Shown: positions 1-8,376, numbered from the stretch's first letter. The stretch is 64,000 nucleotides of DNA from FEN-1139 sp964396375 (GCA_964396375.1 CAYNEY010000021.1:1-64000); one strand, 5' to 3'. Translations and numbers: made by a program. Notes: generated by a model not told the origin, from the letters alone.

Positions 1-964
1 CCCCTCCGGGGGCCTTCATCAAACCACCTGCTATGCAGGTGGTACCTGATTCCCCTTCCGGGGAGGCCAGCGAGAGTCTTCCCTCGCGATTGGGATCCGT
101 CGCGATACCAAGAAGATCAGCCTCGGTGACGTCGATGATCAGATGCGCCGAAGGGGCCAGCGAGCCAAGGTCTTCGAGGCTCCAAGTAGTGCCGAGACTT
201 GGATCGAAGGTAGGCTGGCTCGGTGTGAGCGGTGCGAGCGAGAGAGTGTACCCGGCCAGATCGAGCTCTTCTTCGGAGCTGTTGAGAAGTTCGATGAAAC
301 TTGCGGGAAACAGGGCCATCTCTGAGATGTTGAGGGGGCTCGGAACCGCTGGGTGTGGTAGCTCCCACGCGTGCTTGGCGAAGTCGTGCGATACCGCGAG
401 TCCCGGATCGGGCTCGGGAGTACAGCGTGGTGGGTTGGCTCGGCCGACACTGGTGTACCGACACAGGGCTGGGTTGCCGCTGAGATCGGGGAATCGCGCC
501 AAGGCCTGGTCAGCGTCAAGTGTGGGGATCCGTAGCTCCTCGAGCAGCTCGCCGCAGGAATGAATTCGCAACCATTCGCCTTCTGCTGCCAGTCGAAACG
601 GCAGATGGCCGGCGCCAGCGCTCACGTCGTCATCAGCGAACAGCACGAGCCGTTCCCCACTCCCGAGGAGTCGAGGAGGAAGTCGTCCCGTCGTTTCGGC
701 GTCACTGAGGGTTACGTGGGACAGATCGAGAGTATCTTTGGAAGCGTTCCCGATCTCGATCCAGTCGTCAGCGTCACCCTCGCGGTCGACCGCCGTCCCG
801 TGGTTTCGGGTCACCACCTCGTTGATGACCAGGCCGACCACAGGCGTGCACCCGTGGTTTGGCTCGTAGAACCGAGGGAGGACAGGATCAGTGTCGGTGC
901 ACGCCGGCAGCGTGACGTGGATGGCAGATACCGCCAGCAGCCGGAGGAGAGGTCGGCCCAGCAC
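1..964 (-). CDS. Lamin-tail-domain lipoprotein, cut by the left edge
   Basis: The frame is open from a GTG at 964 down to base 1 with no stop, so the 3' end lies outside the window; 321 residues are visible. The N-terminus is a lipoprotein signal: hydrophobic residues 6-19 followed by a lipobox LPAC with Cys22. Two lamin-tail-like beta-sandwich modules follow. The first, about residues 45-140, carries VINEVV and DWIEIGNAS. The second, about 211-300, carries ISEMALFPASFIELLNSS and DLAGYTLS. Lamin-tail domains in bacterial surface proteins are thought to serve structural or adhesive roles; here they would sit on a lipid anchor in the envelope. No good Shine-Dalgarno precedes the GTG, and an ATG in another frame overlaps it, so the start rests on the lipobox. 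It is divergent from the suf operon. Confidence 0.75.
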   Translation of the reverse strand, partial: MLGRPLLRLLAVSAIHVTLPACTDTDPVLPRFYEPNHGCTPVVGLVINEVVTRNHGTAVDREGDADDWIEIGNASKDTLDLSHVTLSDAETTGRLPPRLLGSGERLVLFADDDVSAGAGHLPFRLAAEGEWLRIHSCGELLEELRIPTLDADQALARFPDLSGNPALCRYTSVGRANPPRCTPEPDPGLAVSHDFAKHAWELPHPAVPSPLNISEMALFPASFIELLNSSEEELDLAGYTLSLAPLTPSQPTFDPSLGTTWSLEDLGSLAPSAHLIIDVTEADLLGIATDPNREGRLSLASPEGESGTTCIAGGLMKAPGG

Positions 965-1015
965 ATCGGTAGTCTGCCACTTGGGCGGCCAAGAAGCAGG
1001 GTGGGGAGCTGGGGG

Positions 1016-1044
1016 TTGACACCGACAGGGTCGGGTTCCATAAA
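1016..1044 (+). promoter_or_regulatory. Housekeeping-sigma promoter of the suf operon
   Basis: A perfect -35 TTGACA (1016-1021) is followed after 17 bases by CATAAA (1039-1044), four of six matches to the -10 consensus. The predicted start, near 1051, is about 22 bases upstream of the Rrf2 ATG at 1073. Seen in sequence; the activity is inferred. Confidence 0.6.
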
Positions 1045-1046
1045 GC

Positions 1047-1061
1047 GTACCGAATTGGTAC
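1047..1061. promoter_or_regulatory. Palindromic operator candidate at the suf start site
   Basis: GTACC (1047-1051) and GGTAC (1057-1061) form an inverted repeat around GAATT. It covers the predicted transcription start of the promoter just upstream. Rrf2-family regulators commonly bind dyads overlapping their own promoters, so this is a likely site for autorepression by the regulator encoded next. The binding is inferred. Confidence 0.5.
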
Positions 1062-1072
1062 TGTTTTTGGCC

Positions 1073-1570
1073 ATGCTGAGAATCTCTCGGATTTCTGACT
1101 ACGCGATTCGGCTTCTGGCTGAAGTGGCCACCCAGTCCGGGAGGCAGTTCACGGCTAGACAAGCTGCAGCGCAGGTCGCATTGCCCCACCCGGTAGTCAG
1201 TAAGATCTTGAAGAGCCTCGCCAAGAAGGGGGTATTGGTGTCCGAGCGCGGGGTTCAGGGTGGTTACCGCTTGACCCGCGATCCGGAACGAATCCCGCTG
1301 CTCGAGATCATCTTTGCGGTCGAGGGCCGGCTTTCGCTCACCGACTGCGATCCAACCAGGGAAGCCGGTTCCGAGGGCTGCCGGCACGAGGCTGAGTGCA
1401 CCATCCGTCACGGTTGGGCCAAAGTCAATAAGGCTGTGGTTGACGCGCTCGCTGGCATCAACTTGGGCGACATGGTCTGCACTCCAGAGCGAAGATTGGT
1501 GCAGCTGGGGACCCGAATGGACCGGACCCGCAGCGTCTCCCGAGGCGCAACGTTTCTCACCACTGAGTAG
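1073..1570 (+). CDS. Rrf2-family Fe-S regulator of the suf operon (IscR/SUF type)
   Basis: This 165-residue protein starts at ATG 1073; the same frame is open further upstream, but that part overlaps the promoter and shows no Rrf2 similarity. Residues 1-70 form the Rrf2 winged helix (ISDYAIRLLAEVA, then HPVVSKILKSLAKKGVL and the GGYRL wing). Cys92, Cys103 and Cys109 lie in the loop where IscR holds its [2Fe-2S] cluster (Cys92/98/104 there); the spacing C-x10-C-x5-C is wider than in IscR. The gene heads the suf genes, with sufB 13 bases downstream, so it probably senses cluster supply and represses the operon through the dyad at 1047-1061. The precise family name (IscR, SufR-like) is uncertain. 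Confidence 0.85.
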   Translation: MLRISRISDYAIRLLAEVATQSGRQFTARQAAAQVALPHPVVSKILKSLAKKGVLVSERGVQGGYRLTRDPERIPLLEIIFAVEGRLSLTDCDPTREAGSEGCRHEAECTIRHGWAKVNKAVVDALAGINLGDMVCTPERRLVQLGTRMDRTRSVSRGATFLTTE

Positions 1571-1583
1571 CGAGGCTAAGAAA

Positions 1584-2996
1584 TTGGACACGGAACTCAC
1601 CAAGCTCGTTGCGAGCGAGTACACGGCAGGTTGGTCCACGGAGATCGACGCTGATACCTTCCCACCCGGATTGGACGAGCAGGTGATACGTGCGATCTCG
1701 GCGAAGAAGGGTGAGCCGGATTGGTTGCTCGAGTTTCGTCTGCGCGCCTATCGCCATTGGTGCACGTTGCGAGAACCAAGTTGGGCGCGGGTGCAATATG
1801 CTCCGATCGACTACCAGGCGATTGCGTACTATTCAGCACCCAAGCAGAACAAGGATGCACCGAAGAGCCTAGACGAAGTGGATCCTGAGCTGCTGCGCAC
1901 CTACGAAAAGCTGGGTATTCCCTTGGAGGAGCGGCCTATCTTGGCGGGGGTGGCGGTGGATGCGGTGTTTGACAGCATCAGCGTGGCTACCACCTACAAG
2001 GCGCGGCTGCTCGAAGAGGGGATCGTCTTCTGCTCCTTCTCCGAGGCGGTGCGTGAGCATCCTGAGCTGGTCAAAAAGTACCTGGGAAGTGTGGTTCCAG
2101 CCACCGACAACTTCTTTGCTGCGTTGAACTCAGCGGTCTTCTCGGATGGCTCCTTCGTGTACGTACCGAAAGGGGTGCGCTGCCCGATGGAACTCTCCAC
2201 CTACTTTCGTATCAACGCCGCCAAGACAGGCCAATTCGAGCGAACCTTGATCATTGCCGATGAACAGGCGACAGTCAGTTATCTGGAGGGGTGCACCGCG
2301 CCGATGCGTGACGAGAACCAGTTGCACGCGGCGGTGGTGGAGCTGGTGGCGGCAAGTCACGCCGAGATAAAGTATTCCACCGTTCAGAACTGGTACCCGG
2401 GTGACGCCGAGGGTCGGGGTGGGATTCTCAACTTCGTGACGAAGCGTGGCAAGTGTGCCGGCGCTCACTCGAAGATTTCGTGGACTCAGGTCGAGACCGG
2501 ATCGGCGGTGACTTGGAAATATCCGAGCTGCATCCTGCTTGGAGAGCACTCAGTTGGTGAGTTCTACAGCGTGGCGCTCACCAATCACCGCCAGCAGGCT
2601 GACACCGGGACCAAGATGATCCACATCGGTGCCCACACTCGGAGCACCATCGTTTCCAAGGGCATCAGCGCAGGGCATGGGCAGAACACCTACCGAGGAG
2701 AGGTGAAGATCATGCCTGGGGCGACGAACAGCCGCAACCACACGCGCTGTGACTCGATGCTGCTGGGCGATCAGTGTGGGGCGCACACTGTTCCCTATAT
2801 CGACGTCAAGAATCCTGAGAGCGTGGTCGAGCATGAGGCCACCACGTCGCGCATCGGCGAGGACCAGNNNNNNNNNNATGCTGTTGGTTTGATCGTGAAC
2901 GGCTTCTGCAAGGAAGTCATGAAGGAGCTTCCGATGGAGTTTGCTGTGGAGGCTCAGAAGCTATTGGGCGTCAGCTTGGAAGGCGCGGTGGGTTGA
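1584..2996 (+). CDS. sufB: SufB, Fe-S cluster scaffold subunit
   Basis: SufB with SufC and SufD forms the SufBC2D scaffold on which Fe-S clusters are built in the cytoplasm. The chosen start is TTG 1584, with GAGG at 1572-1575 eight bases upstream; no ATG or GTG fits the expected N-terminus. This gives about 470 codons, normal for SufB. Conserved blocks are clear: VPKGVRCPMELSTYFRIN, YLEGCTAPMRDENQLHAAVV, GRGGILNFVTKRGKC, QADTGTKMIHIG and the C-terminal IVNGFCKEVMKELP. Ten Ns at 2868-2877 fall between GEDQ and the C-terminal block. SufB and SufD proteins normally have a FYxRxRG segment there, so the gap hides more than ten bases. Confidence 0.95.
   Translation: MDTELTKLVASEYTAGWSTEIDADTFPPGLDEQVIRAISAKKGEPDWLLEFRLRAYRHWCTLREPSWARVQYAPIDYQAIAYYSAPKQNKDAPKSLDEVDPELLRTYEKLGIPLEERPILAGVAVDAVFDSISVATTYKARLLEEGIVFCSFSEAVREHPELVKKYLGSVVPATDNFFAALNSAVFSDGSFVYVPKGVRCPMELSTYFRINAAKTGQFERTLIIADEQATVSYLEGCTAPMRDENQLHAAVVELVAASHAEIKYSTVQNWYPGDAEGRGGILNFVTKRGKCAGAHSKISWTQVETGSAVTWKYPSCILLGEHSVGEFYSVALTNHRQQADTGTKMIHIGAHTRSTIVSKGISAGHGQNTYRGEVKIMPGATNSRNHTRCDSMLLGDQCGAHTVPYIDVKNPESVVEHEATTSRIGEDQXXXXAVGLIVNGFCKEVMKELPMEFAVEAQKLLGVSLEGAVG
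2868..2877. other. Assembly gap (10 N) inside sufB
   Basis: Ten Ns interrupt sufB between codons for GEDQ and AVGLIVNGF. The reading frame holds across them as written. Comparison with the paralogous segment of SufD in this window (LFYLRSRGLSGEL between Q and A) suggests that about 12-13 residues belong here, not four. Ten is therefore probably a placeholder length. Confidence 0.8.
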
Positions 2997-3041
2997 ACTC
3001 ATGGTCCGTTGCGGTGTGTTGACGCGAAGAGACGAGGCGTG

Positions 3042-3809
3042 ATGCTAGAGATTGAGAATTTGAAGGTGATGGTCGACGGTCGCTCGATCCTTTCGGGGAT
3101 TGAACTCAAGGTACGGCCGGGCGAGGTTCACGCAATCATGGGGCCAAACGGCTCCGGGAAGAGCACCCTGTGTGGTGTGCTGGCAGGGCGATCCGGGTTG
3201 ACCGTCGTGTCTGGTTCGATCCAGTTCCTCGGCGAGTCACTGCTCGAGCTCTCCCCCGAGGAGCGTGCACAACGCGGGTTGTTCTTGGGATTCCAGTATC
3301 CGGTGGAGCTACCTGGTGTAAGTAGCCTCTACTTCCTCAAGGCGTCACTGAACGCAGCTCGGCGCTTTCGTGGTGAGCCGGAGCTCGACGCCATGGATTT
3401 CCTCTCCCTGGCGCGCGAACGAGCCGCGTGGCTTGGTCTCAGCGAGGAGCTGATGCGACGTCCGGTGAATGTTGGCTTTTCGGGAGGGGAGAAGAAGCGC
3501 AACGAGATCTTCCAACTCTCGGTGCTCGAGCCGCGGCTCGCGGTGCTCGATGAAATCGATTCGGGTCTCGACATTGACGCGCTCCGGGTGGTGGCGGACG
3601 GTGTGAACCGACTGCGCTCGAAGGAGCGGTCGGTGGTACTGATAACACACTATCAGCGACTTCTCGATCACATCGTGCCCGATCATGTGCATGTGTTGTC
3701 TGAAGGCAGAATCGCGCGTTCGGGAGACCGCACGCTTCCAGCAGAGCTCGAGAGAGAAGGTTACGCGGGTGTGCAGAGGTCCGAACCGCCCAGGAGTGCG
3801 CGAGCATGA
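3042..3809 (+). CDS. sufC: SufC, ATPase of the SUF scaffold
   Basis: This is an ABC-type ATPase of 255 residues that drives conformational change of the SufBCD complex; it is cytoplasmic and has no membrane partner. Walker A GPNGSGKST is at residues 34-42. The Q-loop (GFQYP), the signature FSGGEKKRNE and Walker B with LAVLDEIDSGLD follow in order, and ITHYQR carries the switch histidine. The start ATG 3042 has GAGG at 3034-3037. The gene follows sufB by 45 bases and overlaps sufD by four bases (ATGA), indicating one operon with translational coupling. Confidence 0.96.
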   Translation: MLEIENLKVMVDGRSILSGIELKVRPGEVHAIMGPNGSGKSTLCGVLAGRSGLTVVSGSIQFLGESLLELSPEERAQRGLFLGFQYPVELPGVSSLYFLKASLNAARRFRGEPELDAMDFLSLARERAAWLGLSEELMRRPVNVGFSGGEKKRNEIFQLSVLEPRLAVLDEIDSGLDIDALRVVADGVNRLRSKERSVVLITHYQRLLDHIVPDHVHVLSEGRIARSGDRTLPAELEREGYAGVQRSEPPRSARA

Positions 3810-5080
3810 CTGGGGCGGAGGCGTTGTGGGAGGCGCTACTCGACCGAGTTCGGACCCGTCCACCTGGGCTGAGTGCATGGCGGGCGGAGGCAGAAGCTCG
3901 GCTCATCCAAAGAGGCCTTCCTAGCCGAAAGGATGAGGACTTCAGGCGCCTGTCGCCAATATTGCTCGAAACTCTCCCAAACCCTTCGGTGGGTCGCCAA
4001 GTCAAAGAGAGCCCGCCGGTGGTGGAGGGGTGTCTTGCGCTCGGGTGGGGTGACTCTGGGTTGAGGGCACATGCCACCCTTCCGGAAGGTCTGTCCGTGC
4101 GAGCGCTCCACGAGGTCTTGGAGGAGGAACCGTCGCTCTTTGACTCATTGGGCGAGCTTGAACTCGGGGACGATGGTTTCTTTCTCGCCAACAGCGCCGG
4201 CTTCTCCGAAGGGTGGGTGGTTGAGGTCGAGCAGAATGCGGTGATAGAGCAGCCGCTCTTACTAGACCTCTGTCCCGGTTCGGAGTTGGTCAGGTTACCC
4301 AGGGTCTGGATCCACCTCGGTGCGGGGAGTTGTCTTTCCTGCGTCGAGCACCATCGGGCTGGGCAGCGAGGCAGTCTGACCAGCGCGGTCACTGAGGTGA
4401 CGCTGGATCCAGGGGCGCGCCTCACGTTCACGGGGTTGGTGGAGGGGGCTGGTGACGATCGGCACTTCGGGCGGTGTGTGGCACGAGTCGGTGAACAGGC
4501 CACGCTCCAGGCCGGTTGGTGTGGTGGCGGGGGGCGGCTGACGCGGCAGGTCGTTGACATCCGACTGCTCGGAGACCGCGCCAGTGCCTCGCTGTCCGGT
4601 CTGCTTCTGTCCGGTGCGGACACGACCATCGACCAGCAGATGAAAGTCTGGCATTCGGCTTGTGACACGAGTTCCGAGCAGGTGGTCCGAGCTGTGGTGG
4701 CTGCGCGGGGTCACGCGATCATGAATGGTTCCGTGGACGTGGTGCCTGGGACGAGGCGGGCCAACGCTCGCCAAGAGCTACGGGGCCTTCTTCTGGATGC
4801 GAGCGCGGTGCTCGACACCAAGCCTGAGCTGCTGATTGGAAACGATGACGTGGTGTGCAGCCACGGTGCCACCGTGGGGACGTTGGATGAAGAGCAGCTC
4901 TTCTATCTTCGTTCGCGCGGGCTTTCGGGCGAGTTGGCCAAGCGAGTCTTGATTCGCTCCTTCGCGGAACCCGGGCTCGTGAGCCTGCAGCTGCCGTGGA
5001 TCCGCAAGCGAGCGCTTGCCCAGATTCGCGGACTCTTCCCCGAGACGAGCGAAAACGCTGCCGATGAGGTGATGCGGTGA
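3806..5080 (+). CDS. sufD: SufD, Fe-S scaffold subunit
   Basis: SufD is the SufB paralogue in the SufBC2D scaffold. The 424-residue protein has the weakly conserved N-terminal half typical of SufD (RKDEDFRRLSP, about residues 42-52) and the beta-helix core. Its C-terminal block GRRANARQELRGLLLD is not typical verbatim, but SHGATVGTLDEEQLFYLRSR and the following helix are diagnostic of the SufB/SufD family. It overlaps sufC by four bases and its TGA shares one base with the ATG of sufS. The middle is divergent, as usual for SufD; the assignment rests on the C-terminus, length and position. Confidence 0.93.
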   Translation: MTGAEALWEALLDRVRTRPPGLSAWRAEAEARLIQRGLPSRKDEDFRRLSPILLETLPNPSVGRQVKESPPVVEGCLALGWGDSGLRAHATLPEGLSVRALHEVLEEEPSLFDSLGELELGDDGFFLANSAGFSEGWVVEVEQNAVIEQPLLLDLCPGSELVRLPRVWIHLGAGSCLSCVEHHRAGQRGSLTSAVTEVTLDPGARLTFTGLVEGAGDDRHFGRCVARVGEQATLQAGWCGGGGRLTRQVVDIRLLGDRASASLSGLLLSGADTTIDQQMKVWHSACDTSSEQVVRAVVAARGHAIMNGSVDVVPGTRRANARQELRGLLLDASAVLDTKPELLIGNDDVVCSHGATVGTLDEEQLFYLRSRGLSGELAKRVLIRSFAEPGLVSLQLPWIRKRALAQIRGLFPETSENAADEVMR

Positions 5081-6327
5081 TGCACGACTGTTCCGTGGTC
5101 TCTGAGCGTGATGCATGGCTCGCGCGGGTGCGCGGAGAGTTTCCGGCTCTCAATCAGGCCATCAATGGCCACCCGCTCACCTACCTTGACTCGGCTGCGA
5201 CCGCTTTCAAGCCTCGTCCGGTGATCCAGGCGGTTCGTGAGGTGTGGGAGCGCGATACTGCCAACATTCACCGTGGAGTGCACCGTCTCTCGATCCGCGC
5301 CACCGAGCGATTCGAGGAGGCTCGCGCCAAACTTGCAAGCTTCCTAGGGGCACGCGAGCCATCGGAAATCGTGTTCGTGCGCGGGGCTACGGAGGCGATC
5401 AACTTGGTGGCAGCGTCATTCGCTGAACCGCGCCTGGAGCCCGATGATGAGATCGTGATCACCGGACTGGAACACCACGCCAACATAGTGCCGTGGCAGG
5501 TGCTCCGAGACCGAACGCGCGCCAAGTTGCGGGTAGTTCCGATCGAGGATGATGGGAGTGTTTCTCTCGGTCGTTTCGAATCCTGCCTCAGTCCGCGGAC
5601 CCGGCTGGTTGCTTTTGCGCAAGCTTCGAATGCCCTTGGTACCGTGCTGCCGGTGAAGGCGATGATTGAGCGTGCGCACGCCGTTGGGGCGAAGGTTCTG
5701 GTCGATGGTGCCCAGGCGGTGGCGCATCTGGGTGTCGATGTGCAGGCACTGGGCTGCGACTTCTACGTGCTGTCTGGGCACAAACTCTACGGTCCGGACG
5801 GTGTAGGTGTCCTCTATGCACGCCGGGCGCTGCTCGAAGAGATGCGCCCCTATCAGACTGGGGGCGATATGATCCTCAGCGTGACCTTCGAGCAGACGCT
5901 TTTCAACGAGGTCCCGTATCGGTTCGAGGCTGGAACTCCGAATATCTCAGGAGTGGTAGGGCTTGGAGCTGCTGTTGACTTCCTTGGCTCCCTCGGAAGC
6001 GAGCGAGTGCGGGAGCGGGAGCGGGTACTGCTCGCGGCCGGTACCGAACTCCTCGCCGCTGTGCCAAAAGTGCGGTTGATTGGGACGGCTCCGCAGAAGA
6101 TCGGTGTCTTGAGCTTCTGTGTGGATGGTGTGCATCCCCATGACATCGGGACTGTGCTCGACAGTATGGGGATATGCGTGCGCACCGGGCACCATTGCGC
6201 GCAGCCCCTGATGGAGCGTTTCGGGGTGCCGGCGACGGTGCGTGCCTCTCTGGGTATCTACAACACGATTGAAGACTTGGAGCGACTGGTGCAAGGTGTC
6301 CGCAGGGCCAAGGAGATGTTTGGCTGA
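5080..6327 (+). CDS. sufS: SufS, cysteine desulfurase (group II)
   Basis: SufS is a PLP enzyme that takes sulfur from L-cysteine, giving alanine and an enzyme persulfide, and feeds it to SufU. The 415-residue protein shows the NifS-like aminotransferase fold: YLDSAATAFKP near the start, TEAINLVAASF, LEHHANIVPW, and SGHKLYGPDGVGVLY with the PLP lysine at Lys235. The persulfide cysteine is Cys373 in RTGHHCAQPLM, the RxGHHCA motif of group II desulfurases. ATG 5080 is preferred over the in-frame GTG 5077 because GAGGT at 5066-5070 is well spaced from it and the stop/start share a base (TGATG). Confidence 0.96.
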   Translation: MHDCSVVSERDAWLARVRGEFPALNQAINGHPLTYLDSAATAFKPRPVIQAVREVWERDTANIHRGVHRLSIRATERFEEARAKLASFLGAREPSEIVFVRGATEAINLVAASFAEPRLEPDDEIVITGLEHHANIVPWQVLRDRTRAKLRVVPIEDDGSVSLGRFESCLSPRTRLVAFAQASNALGTVLPVKAMIERAHAVGAKVLVDGAQAVAHLGVDVQALGCDFYVLSGHKLYGPDGVGVLYARRALLEEMRPYQTGGDMILSVTFEQTLFNEVPYRFEAGTPNISGVVGLGAAVDFLGSLGSERVRERERVLLAAGTELLAAVPKVRLIGTAPQKIGVLSFCVDGVHPHDIGTVLDSMGICVRTGHHCAQPLMERFGVPATVRASLGIYNTIEDLERLVQGVRRAKEMFG

Positions 6328-6809
6328 TGAGCGACCTGAGAGAACTCTACCAGGAGCTGATCCTGGACCACGGAAGACACCCACGGAACTTCGCGCATCC
6401 GGCGGAGCCTACGGCGGTCGCGAATGGCCACAACCCTTTGTGTGGTGACAAGTTGAGTGTCGCTGTCCGTCTCGAGGGCGAGCGCATCACTGAGATCGGT
6501 TTCGTCGGTTCGGGCTGCGCAATTTGCATGGCTGCGGCCTCGACGATGACTGAGGCAGTCAAGGGCAAGGAACTCCCGGAGATCCGTCGTCTGTTTTCTG
6601 GATTCATCGAGCTACTGGTTCGAGGTGGTGCTGCGGAGCCCATGGCCGAGCTGCCGCCCAAGCTCCGCGTCTTCTCCGGGGTGGCAGAGTTCCCGGTGCG
6701 GGTAAAATGCGCAACCTTGGCTTGGCACACCCTTGATGCAGCGCTTGCGGGCCAAGCGACGGCATCCAGTCAGGGTGACGAGCCGAAGCCTGGTGGCAAA
6801 GGAGGCTGA
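6327..6809 (+). CDS. sufU: SufU, sulfur-transfer partner of SufS
   Basis: This 160-residue protein belongs to the SufU branch of the IscU/NifU-N family. It begins with LRELYQELILDHGRHPRNF, typical of SufU. Zinc/sulfur ligands are Cys39 and Asp41 (NPLCGDKL), Cys64 (GSGCAICMAAAS, with Cys67 next to it) and Cys128 (RVKCATLAWHTL). In Gram-positive bacteria SufU is a zinc protein that accepts persulfide sulfur from SufS. The usual 18-21 residue insertion is visible between Cys64 and Cys128. The gene overlaps sufS by one base. Confidence 0.94.
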   Translation: MSDLRELYQELILDHGRHPRNFAHPAEPTAVANGHNPLCGDKLSVAVRLEGERITEIGFVGSGCAICMAAASTMTEAVKGKELPEIRRLFSGFIELLVRGGAAEPMAELPPKLRVFSGVAEFPVRVKCATLAWHTLDAALAGQATASSQGDEPKPGGKGG

Positions 6810-6815
6810 GTGCCG

Positions 6816-7235
6816 ATGGACGTCTTGGAGCGAAAGCGCCTGCGGGTCCTGAACCAGGCCGCATCCGAGGAAGCCGGGGTACACTGTCTCGAGAAGCCGG
6901 GTTTGTTACCTGATGCGGTGGATCCGGGGCGTGAGGCCACGCTGCATGGGGCTATCCAGATCCTTCATACCATCTATGATCCGGAGATCCCCGTCGACAT
7001 CTATGAGCTCGGTCTGATCTACGGGCTCGAGGTGGCTGATGGTGTTCTCAACGTCAAGATGACCTTGACCTCTCCGACCTGCCCCGTGGCGCACGTGCTG
7101 GTGGCCCAGGTTGCCGAACGGCTGCGGAGGCTCCCGGCGCTCCGGAGCGTCAGGACCGAACTGGTCTGGGATCCCCCGTGGACCAAGCAGCGTATGAGCG
7201 AGGCAGCTCGGCTCGCCCTCAACATGCTGGACTGA
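6816..7235 (+). CDS. sufT: SufT-type MIP18 (DUF59) Fe-S maturation protein
   Basis: The protein has 139 residues; the MIP18/DUF59 domain covers about residues 40-139. DPEIPVDIYELGLIY (55 onward) and the LTSPTCPVA motif with Cys89 are diagnostic. SufT proteins help mature Fe-S enzymes after cluster assembly and are common at the end of suf operons. GGAGG (6801-6805) is ten bases from ATG 6816 and four from an in-frame GTG at 6810; I chose the ATG, the GTG would add two residues. It is the last clear gene of the operon; 154 bases follow before gspC. Confidence 0.9.
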   Translation: MDVLERKRLRVLNQAASEEAGVHCLEKPGLLPDAVDPGREATLHGAIQILHTIYDPEIPVDIYELGLIYGLEVADGVLNVKMTLTSPTCPVAHVLVAQVAERLRRLPALRSVRTELVWDPPWTKQRMSEAARLALNMLD

Positions 7236-7389
7236 CTGACGGAAAGGTACTGAACGGCCTCGGGCAGCGCGAACCGGGGCTTACAGCAGGATTGGCCGGC
7301 CCTGCGGCAGCGGGGGAGGGGAAGAATGCCCAGGCGAACAGCGTTGAACCCGTCCGCTTTGCGCTAAGACTCCGGATGAAGCTGCTGTC

Positions 7390-8376
7390 ATGAACAATCG
7401 TTCGACGAAGATCCTGCTCGGCGCGAGTATGGGAGGTCTGCTGGTGGGAAGTGCCTTCTTCCAGGCTCGGGGTGCGATGGCTCTGCTCGGCGCGGCGTTG
7501 CCCCAGGTGCTCCCCCATGAGGTTCAGCGGTCCAACGTGGGCGGTCTGGTGCCGCCGGTCCAAAACCGAAGGTTGGCGGAGTCCATCCTTGCGCGCAACC
7601 CCTTCGACTCGGTGACGGGGCCGCTCACGGGCAAGGAGGTCGCCTTGCCTGTGCCGAGCAGCTCTCTGGGGGATTCCGGTGATGGGCCATTGACTGCTCC
7701 CAGCTGTGAGGGAATTCGGGTGACCATTGTATCAGAATCGCCTGATCCGAACTGGTCGCTCGCGGCCATTCAGGGTCCCGCGGAGCCGAAACCCATCGCT
7801 CGCAAGGTGGGGGATGTGGTCGGAACGAAGACCATCGCATTCATCGGTTACAACCCGGTCCTTCGGAGCCCTGCTGTCTGGCTCAAAGAGGCAACCACCC
7901 TCTGTCAGTCTTCGCTGTTTGGCGAGCAGACTCCGCCCCCGGCTAGCAAGAGTGCTGCGGGCTCGGCTAGCTCCGCGGTTGGGGTAGTCCGTGAGCCTGC
8001 GCGCAAGGGGGCGAGCAAGGCACCGCCTGAGATTCTGGCCAAGATCCAGAAGGTGAGCGAAACAGAATACAACATCGATAGGTCAGTGATCGACCAGCTC
8101 ATCGAGCGCCAAAGTGAGCTGATACGTGCTCGGATCGTGCCTGATCAGCAGAATGGCCAAGTGGTTGGGTTGCGTCTGTACGGGGTTCGTCCCGACACGG
8201 TACTCGGCGCCCTGGGTATTCAAAACGGTGATCGGCTCGAGACCATCAATGGGTTCAGCATGGCGAGCCCAGAGAAGGCGCTCGAGGTCTATGCGCGACT
8301 GCGCTCCGCTGAGGGTCTGAAGATCCAGGTGAATCGAGCAGGGAAGAACCTGCTCATCGACTACAAGATCAAGTAG
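7390..8376 (+). CDS. GspC-like type II secretion protein (orphan)
   Basis: The 328-residue protein has an N-terminal membrane segment (about residues 7-35), a periplasmic region with the HR-like stretch ARNPFDS and SCEGIRVTIVSESPD, and a C-terminal PDZ domain (about 245-325) with GLRLYGVRPDTVLGALGIQ and NGDRLETINGF. This order is that of GspC, the inner-membrane clamp that contacts the GspD secretin. No other secretion gene is nearby, whereas gspC usually lies next to gspD. The long Ala/Ser/Pro linker (about 178-210) is poorly conserved. GspC is the best match; a PDZ protein of other function is possible. Confidence 0.75.
   Translation: MNNRSTKILLGASMGGLLVGSAFFQARGAMALLGAALPQVLPHEVQRSNVGGLVPPVQNRRLAESILARNPFDSVTGPLTGKEVALPVPSSSLGDSGDGPLTAPSCEGIRVTIVSESPDPNWSLAAIQGPAEPKPIARKVGDVVGTKTIAFIGYNPVLRSPAVWLKEATTLCQSSLFGEQTPPPASKSAAGSASSAVGVVREPARKGASKAPPEILAKIQKVSETEYNIDRSVIDQLIERQSELIRARIVPDQQNGQVVGLRLYGVRPDTVLGALGIQNGDRLETINGFSMASPEKALEVYARLRSAEGLKIQVNRAGKNLLIDYKIK

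Noticed and set aside
560..1072. Long in-frame extension upstream of the Rrf2 regulator
   Set aside because: It lies antisense to the lamin-tail gene, contains the predicted promoter and shows no Rrf2 similarity; ATG 1073 gives the normal length.
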